64,000 nucleotides of DNA, from assembly GCF_006439395.2 (NCBI RefSeq), contig NZ_CP083950.1:620001-684000 (forward strand). Reading direction: 5' to 3'. Position 1 is the first letter of the stretch; every line of letters starts with the position of its first letter. Positions 63,690-64,000 of the stretch are shown here, in pieces. Source of the stretch: Mesorhizobium sp. B4-1-4 (GTDB taxonomy: Bacteria > Pseudomonadota > Alphaproteobacteria > Rhizobiales > Rhizobiaceae). A model generated the notes under the pieces. It was not told the origin of the DNA. It searched no databases and worked only from the letters and a program-made list of their open reading frames with translations. The position numbers and the translations under genes are program-made.

Positions 63690-64000
63690 TCACTGCGCCC
63701 AGGCTTTCCAATCTGCCTCATGGGCGGCGATCCAGGCGGCGGCAACCTCCTCCGGCGTCTTGCCGTCGAGGTCGATCTCGCCGCTCATCTTGTTGAGCTC
63801 GTCGGTGTCGATCGTGTAGGCCTTGGCCACCTTGTAGGCGACCGGCCATTTGTCTTTCATGCCGTTCCAGGAGTACTTCCAGATCTCGCCATGCGGCTTG
63901 CCGCAGTCATATTTGGCGTCGGGGTTCACGCCCCATTTCGGATCGTTGTAGCATTCGGGCGTGTATTCGGGGAATTGCACCCATTCGCCCTTGTATTTGG
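63690..64000 (-). CDS. tmoX: TMAO/betaine-type periplasmic binding protein, C-terminal part (TmoX-like, runs off right edge)
   Basis: Only the last 103 residues are inside the window. They read KYKGEWVQFPEYTPECYNDP, then KWGVNPDAKYDCGKPHGEIWKYSWNGMKDKWPVAYKVAKAY and end EADWKAWAQ. The tryptophan-rich OpuAC/ProX-type C-terminus with a Cys pair (ECYNDP...YDCGKPHG) fits TmoX-like binding proteins. It is the first-read member of the operon with tmoV and tmoW. The signal peptide, promoter and any operator lie outside the window, so the ligand (TMAO versus another quaternary or tertiary amine) cannot be settled here. Confidence 0.78.
   Translation of the reverse strand, partial: KYKGEWVQFPEYTPECYNDPKWGVNPDAKYDCGKPHGEIWKYSWNGMKDKWPVAYKVAKAYTIDTDELNKMSGEIDLDGKTPEEVAAAWIAAHEADWKAWAQ

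Noticed and set aside
60557..64000. Proline-betaine/choline importer instead of a TMAO importer
   Set aside because: Kept as an alternative. Adjacent tmm and the C-terminal features of the binding protein favour TmoXWV, but the full binding protein is not in the window.

Overview
The window looks like a high-GC alphaproteobacterial chromosome of the rhizobial type, most likely Mesorhizobium or a close relative. The support is a truncated second FtsZ, a RibH2-type lumazine synthase behind an FMN riboswitch, glxBCD/glnT-type genes, and rhizobial intergenic mosaic palindromes. I assigned this from gene content and recalled family features, not from a database search. I saw no rRNA, tRNA, CRISPR array, insertion sequence or origin.

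Left part (1-8584): a cell-wall-sugar salvage cluster. A MurR/RpiR-type regulator is divergent from a leftward run: a second MurA, a BadF-type sugar kinase, MurQ etherase, and an oligopeptide-type ABC importer whose ATPase runs off the left edge. Two near-identical 15-bp palindromes mark the regulator/murA gap and the murQ leader. Next come a glutamine-synthetase-family enzyme with a GntR regulator (8590-10918), a truncated FtsZ (11469-12506), an MgtC-like membrane protein, a 52-residue membrane peptide, class II fructose-bisphosphate aldolase, a headless GntR pseudogene, riboswitch-controlled ribH, and an MFS transporter divergent from an Lrp regulator.

Middle (18501-27882): methylthioribose kinase and isomerase (mtnK, mtnA) face a sugar ABC importer across a 29-bp palindrome. 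The importer is followed by a class II aldolase/short-chain dehydrogenase fusion and a SorC-type regulator. The mtnB, mtnC and mtnD genes are absent from the window. I propose a carbon-salvage 'DHAP shunt' for methylthioribose or 5-deoxyribose. An acyl-CoA synthetase and a TetR-MFP-RND efflux locus follow (28087-35364).

Right half (35492-64000): a nearly continuous methylated-amine island. Reading the chemistry in order: TmoXWV-like uptake of TMAO (60557-64000), Tmm (TMA to TMAO), Tdm (TMAO to DMA plus formaldehyde), DmmDABC (DMA to methylamine plus formaldehyde), GmaS (methylamine plus glutamate to gamma-glutamylmethylamide), MgsABC (to N-methylglutamate) and MgdABCD (back to glutamate plus a C1 unit). 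Two APC permeases, three small membrane proteins and two unknown proteins are embedded in it. An XRE-cupin regulator sits beside tmm. I see the 16-bp pattern GTGAAATTNNTTTNNC in front of tmm, tdm and the divergent dmmD/permease promoter, which suggests one regulon. The pathway itself is known from marine roseobacters and Methylocella. The rhizobial arrangement, the operator, the embedded small membrane proteins and an inserted HEPN-type gene are the less familiar parts.
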